64,000 bases of DNA, from assembly GCF_029784135.1 (NCBI RefSeq), contig NC_073746.1:104718661-104782660 (forward strand). Direction: 5' to 3'. Under the pieces are notes generated by a model. The model made no database searches, was not told where the DNA came from, and worked only from the letters and a program-made list of their open reading frames with translations. Shown piece after piece: positions 1 to 9,661 of this stretch (the first letter of the stretch is position 1; the number at the start of each line of letters is the position of its first letter). The stretch is from Toxorhynchites rutilus septentrionalis. Taxonomy: Eukaryota; Arthropoda; Insecta; Diptera; Culicidae. The position numbers and the translations under genes were made by a program.

Positions 1-1395
1 TGAATAAATTCAACAAGCGATGTTTCGCCACATCAGGGAGGTTTTTCAGCAAGTTGAACTTAATTCTATCCGATCCCGGAGCAGAATTGTTAATGAAAGC
101 AGAGCAAGAGAGAATTCTACTATCGAAAACTCGGAATCAAGATCGCACCTACCTTGTGGTATATCTCGAACAATTTTTTGCACAGGAGCGGAATCAGGAC
201 AAACCTTCCGTGCAAAATTAAAAATCCATCGATGTGAATATTCTTCGCTTTCATTCGTTGAATAGCGATTTCTCATGTTTCGAGCCACTTTCCATAATTT
301 TTTCATTGACGTTTCTCGTGACAAACCTCCCACGAAATTTCGCCAATAAGCACGTTTTTTCCCTTTGATTAAGTTTTTAAATTGATCTTCAAGGTCCAAA
401 TACGTTTGAAAATTTTCAGGGGTTCCACGTTTCCGAAAAGCTTTAAATGCATTCGATTTTTCTACATAAAGCTTGGAACACTGGCTATCCCACCATAGAT
501 TGGGAGGCCTTCGGCGAATAGTGGAACCTGGGATGGGTTTCGTTTGAGCGCGAACTGCGCTGTCATAGATCAAACGAGAAAGGAAGTTATACTCCTCCAA
601 TGGAGGTAAGCCATCTCTGGAATTGATGGCTAGAGCAATCGCGTCCGCATATTTTTTCCAGTCAATGTGTCTTGTGAGGTCATATGCCATGTTTATAGAT
701 TCAGAAGAATTCGACCCAATGGTGATGGAAATTTTGATTGGCAAGTGATCACTACCGTTGGGGTCCTGGATTACATTCCACTTGCAATCTAACGATAGTG
801 AATTCGAGCAAAGCGAGAGGTCAAGAGCACTTGGGTTAGCAGGAGGTTTAGGTACACGTGTTGTTTCCCCAGTGTTCAAAAGTGTCATATTGAAGCTGTT
901 ACAAAGATCATATATCAACAGTGAACGATTGTCGTCGTACTGTTCCCCCCAGGCAGTTCCGTGAGAATTGAAGTCTCCCAAGATCAATCGTGGCTCAGGA
1001 AGGAGTGAGCATATGTCAACAAGTTGCTTGCGGCTAACCGCAGCTCTCGGAGGCCAATACAAGCTGACAATACAGAGGTCTTTGCCTCTGATGTTTGCAT
1101 GACAAGCAACAGCTTCAATCCCTCCAATAGGTGGAAGGTCAATTCGAAAAAATGAGTGGTACTTATTGATCCCCAATAGCACCCCTCCGTATCTGTCATC
1201 ACGGTCCAAGCGTATAATATTGAAATCGTGGAAAGAGAGATCATCTCGCGAAGAAAGCCAAGTTTCGGACAGAGCAAAAACATCACAATTGGAGTTATGA
1301 ATTAAAAATTTGAATGCATCCAATTTAGGGATAAGACTACGACAATTCCACTGTAAAACAGTGATATCTCCGACCTCTCTATTTAAATTAGACAT
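1..1395 (-). CDS. ORF2, AP-type endonuclease domain and start of RT, frameshifted
   Basis: ORF2 encodes the target-site nicking endonuclease and the reverse transcriptase. ATG is at 1395; an in-frame TTG precedes it at 1398. The EEP-fold endonuclease motifs appear in order: LQWNCRS (Asn), SETWLSS (Glu), ILGDFNSHG (Asp/Asn), SALDLS (Asp) and GSDHLPI (His). All catalytic positions are present, so the domain looks functional. A linker with PPNLWWDSQ and a basic region leads toward the RT. The open frame stops at 46, but from about position 90 downward another frame continues the expected RT N-terminus (APGSDRIKFNLLKNLPD). A one-base indel near 91-95 therefore breaks ORF2. RT, RNase H and the C-terminal CCHC are outside the window. 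Confidence 0.88.
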
Positions 1396-2959
1396 CAAGA
1401 GAGATAATCATTGCAAGGAGGGGCCATGTTTGCATCAATTGTTGCAAAATTGTTTTTAATACTGGAAGCATTGAGATAACAATGGTTCTGATGGAGTCGG
1501 AAACATTAAAACACGTGAAGATTTGATCCACAAGGTCAGACAACTTTATAAATCCCGATTGGGAAGTTGAACTGGACGGAAAAACAGGGACAGTTGGGGT
1601 TTTTGATGTCCCCTCGAGTGCTGGGTTGTTCAAAGATGAACTATTCCCACGGAAGCCAGGAGGAACCTGATTTTGCTTGTCCGCTGCACTCGATTTTTTA
1701 GGCAAGCTAACAGGGGGTATCACCGGGGGGACTTGTTCTTGAATTTTGGGAGTGGTCACATTTTTGCGCCGGGGATTCCCTTTGAAAATAAGCGGTGTGC
1801 CCCCGCTAGCTGTGTCCGCTTCCATTTCATCAACTGGCAACGTAGAGAAAACATTGTGTGTGTAGATTGGTTGTTGTTGCTGCTGGGCCAGTGGAGAAGC
1901 GCCCTTTAAAATTTCCGCAAATGTGCGTTTCGAGCGTTCCTTTAAAGAGCGCTTCTGTTTCTCCCAGCGACTCTTGTAAGTTTCACAAGCTGAGAGTACA
2001 TGTGGAGCTCCTCCGCAATATGGACACTTATGCTCAGTCGCACTGCAGGATTCGCCCACATGTTGCTCTCCGCAAGTGGCACAGCGCTCCTTGTTGGCAC
2101 AATAAGCTGAAGTGTGGCCAACTGACTTGCATTTTTGGCAAGTCATGGGCTTTGGCACGAAGAGTCGCATAGGCAGCCTCAATTTATCCACCATGACGTA
2201 GTCAGGGAGGGCGGAACCAGCAAAAGTTACTCGAAACGAGTCGGACGGCGTGAATTTAGTTGCTCCCCCTTCTTGGGAGACTTTCCCTAGTTGGCGGCAG
2301 TCCAAGATTTTAACACTCACCAAAGGGAGTTTTTTAAATTTTCCAAATCCTTCTTTTATCATTTTACACGTCAGACCCGTTTCAGTTACCACCCCCGAGA
2401 TTTCTACGTCATGGGACGGCACGTAGACACGATACTCTAGGGTGAACCTCTGGTCGATCACAATACCGTTTGCATGTTTCCGGTCACTCACGATAACACG
2501 CAGTTTGTTCGGTCTAACTTTTAAAATTTCGATCACGGAGGAGTAGTATCTTGTCAGATCTTTCGTGATCTGAATAACATTCAGTGCTCTTCCGTTTGGT
2601 TTGGGCCGGAAGAAAACAACCCAGGGACCAGTTCCAGGTGCATCTTCTGGATAAACCTTGACACGGGGAGAGGATACAACAGAAGAGGAAGACGAGGACG
2701 AGGTTGGAACTGGCTCGGAAATATCAGAAGAAGGAAATGAAATCGATGGTGGGAGAGGAGGAGTGGGAGTTTTGGGGAGTTCAGGGAGGAGGGAGGAGGC
2801 AATTTTTTTCGAGGGGGGCTTGGTAGGATGAGCAGATTCGTCCCCAGACGAACTACATTCTGTAGGAGGGACTCGTTTATGTTTTTTCCCATTTACTTTT
2901 TTTGAATTGGTTTCAGAGTCGGAGGTCTCCATTTCTGGAGATCCCTCATCATTCTCCAT
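1388..2959 (-). CDS. ORF1 (gag-like RNA-binding protein) of the I-clade element
   Basis: Nucleic-acid chaperone that packages the retrotransposon RNA into an RNP. The first ATG is at 2959; the open frame extends three codons upstream without another ATG. The protein is about 523 residues. The N-terminal ~110 residues are rich in Ser and Pro and probably disordered. A middle domain follows. About residues 275-325 hold three zinc knuckles: CX2CX4HX4C (CQKC..H..C), CX2CX3HX4C (CATC..H..C) and CX2CX4HX4C (CPYC..H..C). A Lys/Arg-rich stretch (SRWEKQKRSLKERSKR) lies just after them. Three knuckles in ORF1 are typical of I and jockey elements. The stop codon overlaps the ORF2 start by 8 nt (ATGTCTAA), which suggests coupled translation or reinitiation. 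The frame is uninterrupted. Confidence 0.9.
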   Translation of the reverse strand: MENDEGSPEMETSDSETNSKKVNGKKHKRVPPTECSSSGDESAHPTKPPSKKIASSLLPELPKTPTPPLPPSISFPSSDISEPVPTSSSSSSSVVSSPRVKVYPEDAPGTGPWVVFFRPKPNGRALNVIQITKDLTRYYSSVIEILKVRPNKLRVIVSDRKHANGIVIDQRFTLEYRVYVPSHDVEISGVVTETGLTCKMIKEGFGKFKKLPLVSVKILDCRQLGKVSQEGGATKFTPSDSFRVTFAGSALPDYVMVDKLRLPMRLFVPKPMTCQKCKSVGHTSAYCANKERCATCGEQHVGESCSATEHKCPYCGGAPHVLSACETYKSRWEKQKRSLKERSKRTFAEILKGASPLAQQQQQPIYTHNVFSTLPVDEMEADTASGGTPLIFKGNPRRKNVTTPKIQEQVPPVIPPVSLPKKSSAADKQNQVPPGFRGNSSSLNNPALEGTSKTPTVPVFPSSSTSQSGFIKLSDLVDQIFTCFNVSDSIRTIVISMLPVLKTILQQLMQTWPLLAMIISLDV

Positions 2960-3419
2960 TATAATCAATGTTCTAACTTATTTTCTGATCTTATATTTAT
3001 ATTTATTTTATATGTACCTCGTTGCACCAAATCGAACGGCAGACCACGTTGATACAGACGAGATGGTGTATCGGCCAATAATGCGATGAATCGGTATACC
3101 TCGGTGATAATACGGCAATGCAAGAAAAACAATGCCGATAATCCGACACCAGCAAAAGGTCACAGCGTCCGCTGTAGCAGCCTTTGTTCTCCGCTGATTG
3201 TGGCACTGGTATTCCGCTTTTCCACAGCACGGATCACACGCGACATTCACAAACCCGCTTGGGTGAAAACAAAAGCACTCCACCAGTCACGAAGCCAATA
3301 ACGGTATTGTTGTAACGGTACAATAGACGCAAACAACTCTACGTCTGGATGCCTCGGCAGCTGGTTAACGAATGACGAATGGTATGAGCGAATCGGAACT
3401 TTCAGAATTTATAATTTTA

Positions 3420-5520
3420 AAATTTATAAAAATATAAAATAAAAAAAATTAAATATCAGCGTTGAATCTCCGGGTAATTGATTTTCAATATGATATATTT
3501 TTATTCCTATGTTAGCATTGTTTTTCTGTTGTTTGCGTGAGAACCAACCGTATCCGTCTTATGCATTTATTTGGCTTCATCCCCAAATTTGGGAATTAAA
3601 TAATTGAGAAATCATGCCTGATGTTTTCGTTTCGATTCCCCTTCAAGTCTGGACGTTTTTCGTCAAAGAATCTTATTCCGGCTCTAAAAGCTATTGAAAT
3701 AACTCGCCATAAAAAAACTTTAAATCGGAAAATTTTCCATCCTCAATCCATTCGTTTGAAATCTCCCGTAAAAGCACGCCTGGAACGAGCCTAATTAAAA
3801 TATTTTCTCAATCTCACACCTCCGTTGAAAACAGCTCCCCGTAAATAACAGGGGCATAAGTAACAAGTTTACGTCAGCCCGAGCGGAGCGGTATGAGGAA
3901 TGTAGTGTGTACGAATTGGGAGCACGACAGAAAGGAAAGGCATTCCACACACAGTCTCTGCATATTTTATTGTCATAAATTGGACTTTAAATATTAATTG
4001 TTAAGTACAAAATTATACTTTATTTATGTTATAGCTTCGAAATACAAACTTTGGCCACTATCCTTACTAGCGGAGTGCGAGGGGGCTGTGGACGAGGGGA
4101 AGTGTGTTGAGAGAGCCCTCAATAGCTGTAACGCGAGGCCAAGGGCCCATTATTTATAACACGTAATTTCAGTCAAATACCCCCATGAATACCGTATGAA
4201 TTTGTGCAAATTTTCCACCAAGCCGGGAAATTATTACGGTCGGCCCTCCACCCATTGAGGAGAGGAATTTCTCGCTTCCCAACGGTTGGATGATGTAAAT
4301 TCTCATCGTGCCGCTATTTCGGAAGTTGCTGGGAAAGGGAAATTCGGTGGGGGTTTCGGTGGCTGGGGCAGTTGGAAGAATTGTTCATGGTCAAACCCAA
4401 CCCGTAAGGGGCCTTCCTTTCCGAGGCGGGTAGTCTCCATCGGGACCAACTTCCGTTTCGAGAGTCCCACAAAAGGTCGAAGCAAAAAAAAACTGGAACG
4501 CGGAAAAAACAACGCTCCAAACTTGCTGAGTCGCTTATTCAACAAGTGAACCCAATGGGATTACTGGAATTCGAGTGTTTTCGACGGAAAACTTTGGGTT
4601 AATCTAATTCAGCAGTAGGTGGGAAAGTATTTGGGCCACAGGGGGTAACGAATTGAAAATTATGCCCGGTGAGAGTGATGGGGTGGGCATCCGGTAGGAG
4701 GGAAAAACTCGAACAAAAGTGGCGGTAAGAGGGCAGAAAGGAAGCGAACGAATGATTTGTTAGGAGGAAAAAAAAATGCAACACATGAACGAAATGGGAG
4801 TTTTGTTCTCTCGCAAGAATTAACGATTTTATTACTATTTTCACATAAAAAAATATTTATCATGCTTCTAATCCTACACTTTACATTACTGTCACTTATA
4901 CGATCTGAACTAGAACTAACTTAATTAGCTTGTCCCTCTAGCTTTTATAGCAAGAAATTATTTATTGATCACCATATGACTATATGGTGTTTGGGTTCTG
5001 ATTTATACGAACAACCGTGGCCGTGGGAATGGAATGTGCCAATGATGTCCTCGATGAAATGTGGTGATCCCTTGTTTTTGGTTCTGGTGAAGAGCAGGTG
5101 CTGGATGGATTGATGATATCGTTGATGGAAAGCTGGTACTGGTTGGCTTAGTGGTAACTCAAGGTAAATGTCGGTGAGAAATTAGTGACCGAAATCACAT
5201 ATTGCAGGAATGAGGCTTAAGCATAAGAGCGGGGCAGGTAATTTTAGAAACGGTTGGTATCCCTCCAGCCAGAGGGAAATGAACTAAGAGTGACTTTTCA
5301 TGGCCCTGCATAAAAGAACTCGTTGAGATTTTCGAACCGATAATCGAGTCAGTGGAAGATGAATATAGTGAGATTCCGCAATTCAAATGAGAAGTCGGAT
5401 AAACGTTGACGATGACTTATGATAAAATGCATACAAAGTCATGCTTCTAACGCATGAATACGAGAGCAGTCCAATAAATACATAGCCTACAAAAAAAATT
5501 TTTTTTTGGAAAAGTGCTGA
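3420..5520. other. No gene recognised
   Basis: AT-rich DNA with a GC-richer island around 3840-4560. Short open frames here (for example 4286-4549 and its antisense 4303-4545) have no recognisable motifs and overlap each other on opposite strands. I see no TIRs, target duplications or tandem repeats that would place this stretch in one of the element families found elsewhere. It may be single-copy intergenic or intronic DNA. Confidence 0.4.
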
Positions 5521-5526
5521 TTTATA

Positions 5527-5815
5527 TTTCAACATAGTCTCCTTTTAGGTCGAAAAAACTTGACCCAGCGATGCTCCAACTTCTTTAATCCATCTGGAAA
5601 ATACGTTTTCTCGAGGTCTGCAAAGTAGGCCTCCGTGGCGGCGATGACCTCCTCATTCGATTCAAATTTCTGCCCGACGAGGGACTTTTTCAAGTTTGGA
5701 AACAAAAAAAAAGGAGCACGGGGCCAAATCTTGAGAATACGGTCGATGGGGCAGCAGTTCGTAGTGTAATTCGACCAATTTGGCCGTGGCGACGGCGGAA
5801 TTTCCATTTTTTCAT
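5527..5815 (-). pseudogene. Mariner transposase C-terminal fragment, frameshifted
   Basis: The minus strand encodes the last ~95 residues of a mariner-family transposase: a block read as LLPHRPYSQDLAPC in one frame, then LKKSLVGQKFESNEEVIAA, AYFADLEKTYFPDGLKKLEH and, after another shift, LKGDYVE plus stop. Mariner transposases end this way (PPYSPDLAP...EEVI...AYF...GIKKLE.RW..CI...GDYVE). Two frameshifts are visible, one at the poly-T run near 5702-5712 and one near 5554-5562. The third catalytic Asp, expected just after DLAPC, is Ser. No TIRs were found, so this is a dead 3' relic. A shorter copy of the same subfamily lies at 17985-18095. Confidence 0.85.
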
Positions 5816-6009
5816 TTTTCTAAAATCCACGGACACGTCCGATTCCACACACGGTCAAAACAAAACTAAGAGTCCGATTCTTGCGATACTGACACCATCA
5901 GGAGATGGACTAAGAACTTATCGGATCGCCCTCGTATAGTGCTTGATTTTGAAAAGTTATGTCTTTGTTTGCAATTTTTTTGACGTACAACTACGTCCAA
6001 GTTTTGATT

Positions 6010-6300
6010 GGTCCGATTTACGGTTTTCCCAACACAGACTTCAAAATCGATGTACCTGTGGCAATCCCCTCTGCAAATAGACATGCAACTCGAGGGTATT
6101 TTTGTTCCCACCGAGCTGTGTCTCCCTAACACGGACTTCAAAATCAGTGTGCCTGGGGCAATCTGCTTTGTCATACCACATTCGTTGCGTGGACACCGAC
6201 TGGACAACATCGTTGCTGGATGTTCCTACCGAAATGTGTTCCCTAACAGAGCCATCAAAACCAAGGTCCTCGAGGGAAATCGGCATTGCAAATATTCGTA
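6010..6300 (-). repeat. Tandem ~95-bp repeat block
   Basis: Three degenerate units of about 95-100 bp run head to tail. Each, read on the minus strand, carries TTTTGAAGTC(C/T)GTGTT(A/G)GG followed by a GGGAACA segment, a CCCCC-type pentamer and TGCAAA..CGATT. The same unit recurs on the plus strand at 8160-8250, 8770-8935 and 40385-40905. The block adjoins the palindrome at 5982 through a short segment (CGTAAATCGGACCAATCAAA on the minus strand) that also caps the other blocks. Confidence 0.7.
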
Positions 6301-6865
6301 ATTCGGGAGCATTTTTATATTACAAGCAGCGTGAGTGATACGATTGATTCTAGCAAATAAAATTTAAATTTGGAACTTTAATGTTGGTTTCTTCGTGAAA
6401 TTTCATATCAATGACCGATCGTGTATTGTGAAAAATTTAACACAAGTCTAATGGTAAATGGTATATGGTAGCAGTTGCGTTAAAAATGACTTGATATATG
6501 AAACGATTTATTTAAATTTTCATAAATAAAAACCAAGGTGTGTTCCCGCTCGAGAACGGATCGTTCGGTTTAAGCTGTCTGTTTTGTTGTGTTCATTTTC
6601 GTCCAAGGAAAGTTCATGCGGCAAGAAAGAATTGGAAAAATGAAGAAATATTCGAAAAAGTGATTTCCCATATGCTCTACATATAGTATCAGGTGTTGTT
6701 AGTTCAATTAAATTTCGCATTGGGTTGAATGAACACTCAGAAAGTAAAAATTATAAAACAAAATTACCTTTTCCATTTCAAATCTGTTTTATCTATATTA
6801 AATGACACGTTTTTACTGATGAGAAAAATTGATAATTGTGTTCGGTATTGATAATTATCTTATAT

Positions 6866-7020
6866 ATTTTTTTTTATCTGTATTATAGTGATTTTCAACT
6901 CATTTTGGCTGGTTCGTCACTTGTACTTCCATTTTTGGAAGAATGTCGGGAGTGAGAATTGAACTCGTGACCTTCAGCATGAGAGGCATGGATGTTACCA
7001 CTACGCCAGATCGCCTCCGC
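6866..7020 (-). mobile_element. tRNA-derived SINE, Feilai-like
   Basis: The minus strand reads GGAGGCGATCTGGCGTAGTGG (pol III A box TGGCGTAGTGGT), then GGTCACGAGTTCAATTC (B box), then a tRNA-unrelated body ending in an A-rich tail (the T run at 6866-6875 on plus). A short target duplication TTATAT flanks it (6860-6865 and 7021-7026). The paralogous locus near 46040 lacks the SINE, giving an independent empty site. Two related copies occur at 55148-55298 and 59987-60126. Confidence 0.85.
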
Positions 7021-7344
7021 TTATATTACATTGGTGAGTTTAGTTTTCTTTATTTCATCCATACATAACACAGGAGGCATCTCGTCTAGGGTCACAGAGG
7101 GCGGTTTTCATCATACCTCGTTCCACTTCGGCATCTTCTATCTGATACGCACAACTCAACGACTGTTTACCATACTTCTGTCATCATCACTCGATAAACA
7201 CTGGCGGAGTGATCAAACAATACCCAACAAACTTTGCCATTTTCAGGACCACCAAATAATAATTTCATTATCAACGAATTTAGCGATGTAAGTTTTCAAA
7301 CATATCCAAAATCAACAGATAGCCTAACGGAATCCTACGTCAAC

Positions 7345-8150
7345 TATACGGTCGTGCCTCGGACACAATCCTTCATGTTGTTACTGTCGTTCCCGGTACA
7401 GACCGGCGCTTTAGACCGATTAGATTAGACCGGCGCGAATTCACTGTCAGTCCTCAGGGACTGGGACTCAATATGTTAATTTGATGAATTCATCGTTGTG
7501 AACCACAGTTAATGTTACTGTCAAGAAAAAAATGTAAGGGGTTTTATCTAGGACAGGACCACATTTTCGACGTAGAACTACGCAATTATATTATGCAATC
7601 CACTTGTTTACCACTTCGAATATTATTTTAGAATTCATCGAAATTTTTGAATAAGCTTTTTATTTTTTTTTTATTTTTTATTGTTTGTCGTTTGCAATCC
7701 GAACAATTTCAAACTGGTAGGCCTGGCCTGGTAAACTGATAAAGAATAATATGGATATCGCTACCAGACTGTAGATTTACATATGCGATAGATAATATAT
7801 TAATATATTACATTTACGATTAAACAGCACAGCCAACACGCACCAGAATTTATCATTCCCTCTCAGATATCGATTACAAACTATAAACAAACTATAAAAA
7901 AAAATTGATGAACGTCCTATTACGTTTGATAGGACTACCAAAATATGTGAACGGAAGAATTGTCAAACGATCATTGTATTTTACATTTCCCTCTGAAATT
8001 ATTGCACATCTCATGTTTACGTAGTTCTCGAACCGCAAAAGTTCATTCACCTCTAGTATCTGAAATGACGATTTTCCCATACTTCTCAATTTAAAAGTAC
8101 GTTTTAGGGAAATATTCCGGTCTACAAAACGACAGGCGAGTACAAAAGTA
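7345..8150. other. AT-rich DNA without a recognised gene
   Basis: The first ~80 bases are the conserved flank of the palindrome-ended family. A second palindrome, GACGTAGAACTACG, lies at 7569. The rest is AT-rich with poly-T/A runs at 7660-7690. The reverse-strand open frame at 7892-8161 resembles no family I know and overlaps repeat DNA; 7900-8150 is similar to 40040-40330, so it belongs to the dispersed repeats. Confidence 0.4.
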
Positions 8151-8159
8151 CTCTGCACC

Positions 8160-8935
8160 AAGAAATACCCCCGGCTTGCATGTTATTGCAAAGCCGATTC
8201 CCCCAGGCACATTAATTTTCCAGTCCGTGTTAGGGAAACATAGCTCGGTGAGATCAATCGTGGGTGGGAATAATCGATTAATCGAATACTTCCTACAGAA
8301 ATCGATTTTTAATCGAACAAATACTGCACAACCAATAATCGAAGCGAACGAAAAATTTACGTCGATTAATCGATCCAAACCCAGAAAAAAACATACAGCT
8401 GCTTCAGTTCTATCCTGAAAATCAATCATTATTCGTTCATTCCGCCTGAAAGTCTATTATTATCTTTCACGTTCCACTAAACTCGTGAACGAAGCTCGAT
8501 ACCCTCAACGCGAGTTAAGCTTCGTTTACGAGTTTAGTGAGACGTGAAAGATAATAATTGACTTTCAGGCGAAAGGAACACTTTTTTGATTCCAGATGGC
8601 TTTCTAGCAAATGAGAAATATTAGCCTAACTAATTATTTATCTCAATGTGACGATTAATCGATTAATCTATTATTCGGTGCGATTAATCGAATCGAATAA
8701 CAATCTGCTGAAAAGTATCCGATTAGCTGATGAACGATTAATTTCAAAAATCGGGGATCACTATGTATGATTTGACAAAGCGGATACCCCCCGGCACATT
8801 GATTTTGAAGCCCGTGTTAGGAAGACACAGCCCAGTGGGAACAGTGACATGTATATTTGCAAAGAGAATTTCAACAGGTACATCGATTTTGAAGTCTGTG
8901 TTGGGGAAACCGTAACTCGGGCCAATCAAAACTTG
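8160..8935 (+). repeat. ~95-bp repeat units split by an inserted AT-rich element
   Basis: One unit lies at ~8160-8255 and further units at ~8760-8935. They carry TTTTGAAG(T/C)C(T/C)GTGTTAGG followed by AAACATAGCTCGGTG or its equivalent. Between them (8255-8745) lies a segment whose ends are rich in the palindromic word ATCGATTAATCGA in both orientations (8273-8380 and 8650-8740). I read this as a separate insert in the array. The right block ends in the cap GGGAAACCGTAACTCGGGCC. Confidence 0.65.
8443..8571. mobile_element. Hairpin MITE, 129 bp
   Basis: Near-perfect inverted repeat with arms of about 58 bp. The left arm starts CGCCTGAAAGTC and contains ATTATCTTTCACGT and ACTAAACTCGT. The right arm is its reverse complement with a few mismatches, ending GACTTTCAGGCG. 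The loop is only about 12 bases around 8500-8512. No coding capacity. A target duplication is not obvious. Words from the stem (GATAATAATGAG.TTTCAGGC) reappear inside the MITE at 53834-54210. Confidence 0.75.
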
Positions 8936-9370
8936 ACAGTTGGGGCGTTTAGATGACGCTTGACAATTTACAGTTATTCAATTGTTCATCTCATGAAAAA
9001 TAACATTTTATTAATGGTGATAGACGCGTAGAAATATTTCCTATCAATTGATGCAAACATCTTTCCGATCTTTTAAGAAATGTTCGAGTTATAATCATTC
9101 GAAATACGTTCGGTTAGCACAAAAATCGGCAGAACAAATGTATGAGAAAAATAAAATTCTTCCAGTTTTCATGAATTGAAACCGTTTAAAGATTAGCGAA
9201 TTGGAATGTATAGCATATCAAACAAGTCTTAGAGAATTTCCGATTCGATTGGTATGCAAATCATGAGAATTCGTTCAAAGTGAAAATGGTTATAAACGGT
9301 AACTTTATTTCATAAAAACATGACCTGTTTTCTGATTTGGCACCCTTCCTGAAAGACGTAGTTCTACGTC
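8936..9370 (+). repeat. Right end of a palindrome-ended repeat element
   Basis: This stretch ends in GACGTAGTTCTACGTC at 9355-9370, preceded by TCTGATTTGGCACCC. The same ~260 bases appear reverse-complemented starting at 31868. A related right end lies at 40920-41174 (ACAGTTATTCAATTGTT.ATCT, ATGCGTAGAAATATTTCCTATCAA). No coding frame. Confidence 0.6.
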
Positions 9371-9661
9371 AAAAAGATTGCTAATGATTCATCTACGATA
9401 AGTGATAATTTAACAACGTCGGCATGTCTATTCGTCGCAGCGTTGCTTCAACGTTATAACAACGCAAGTAGAAATAATAACTTCTGACGTCTCCCGTACA
9501 TTTGTTTGGAATGTTTCCGAGCTTCCAGTAGCTATAGTAAACCTCATCAAACGGAAATCCTTTTACACTATGGTGGAAAAGTTGTGTTTCCGTCAGATTG
9601 TGATTCAAACGTTCGTCCACTGATCCCTTGGATAAGGCAGACGGTAAGCTAAGTCCGCTGC

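Larger units (their letters stand above)
1..3000 (-). mobile_element. I-clade non-LTR retrotransposon, 5' part, cut by the window start
   Basis: Two overlapping ORFs in gag-like then endonuclease/RT order, both on the minus strand, identify an autonomous non-LTR retrotransposon. The 3' part (rest of the RT, RNase H, 3' UTR) lies beyond position 1. The RNase H fragments near 33-36 and 41.8-42.5 kb appear to be the missing half of the same or a sister family, which supports the I clade; MosquI of Aedes is the family I would expect. The 5' UTR must lie upstream of 2959, probably within 2960-3400, but its outer end cannot be placed. ORF1 is intact and ORF2 has one visible frameshift, so this is the best preserved retroelement in the window. 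Confidence 0.88.
5982..7345. mobile_element. Palindrome-ended repeat element, copy 1, carrying a SINE
   Basis: The left boundary is the palindrome GACGTACAACTACGTC at 5982. The right boundary is ATCCTACGTCAAC near 7331-7343, followed by a conserved flank (ACGGTCGTG.CTCGGACACAA). From ~6272 onward it is collinear with 45425-46513, including the stretch with TTCATCCATACA and GGAGGCATCTCGTCTAG. Copy 1 is interrupted by a SINE at 6866-7020 and copy 2 by a MITE at almost the same place. No long coding frame exists, so the element is non-autonomous or decayed. The same terminal palindrome recurs elsewhere in the window. Confidence 0.6.

Noticed and set aside
1673..2172. Plus-strand frames opposite ORF1
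   Set aside because: Antisense shadows of the zinc-knuckle protein.
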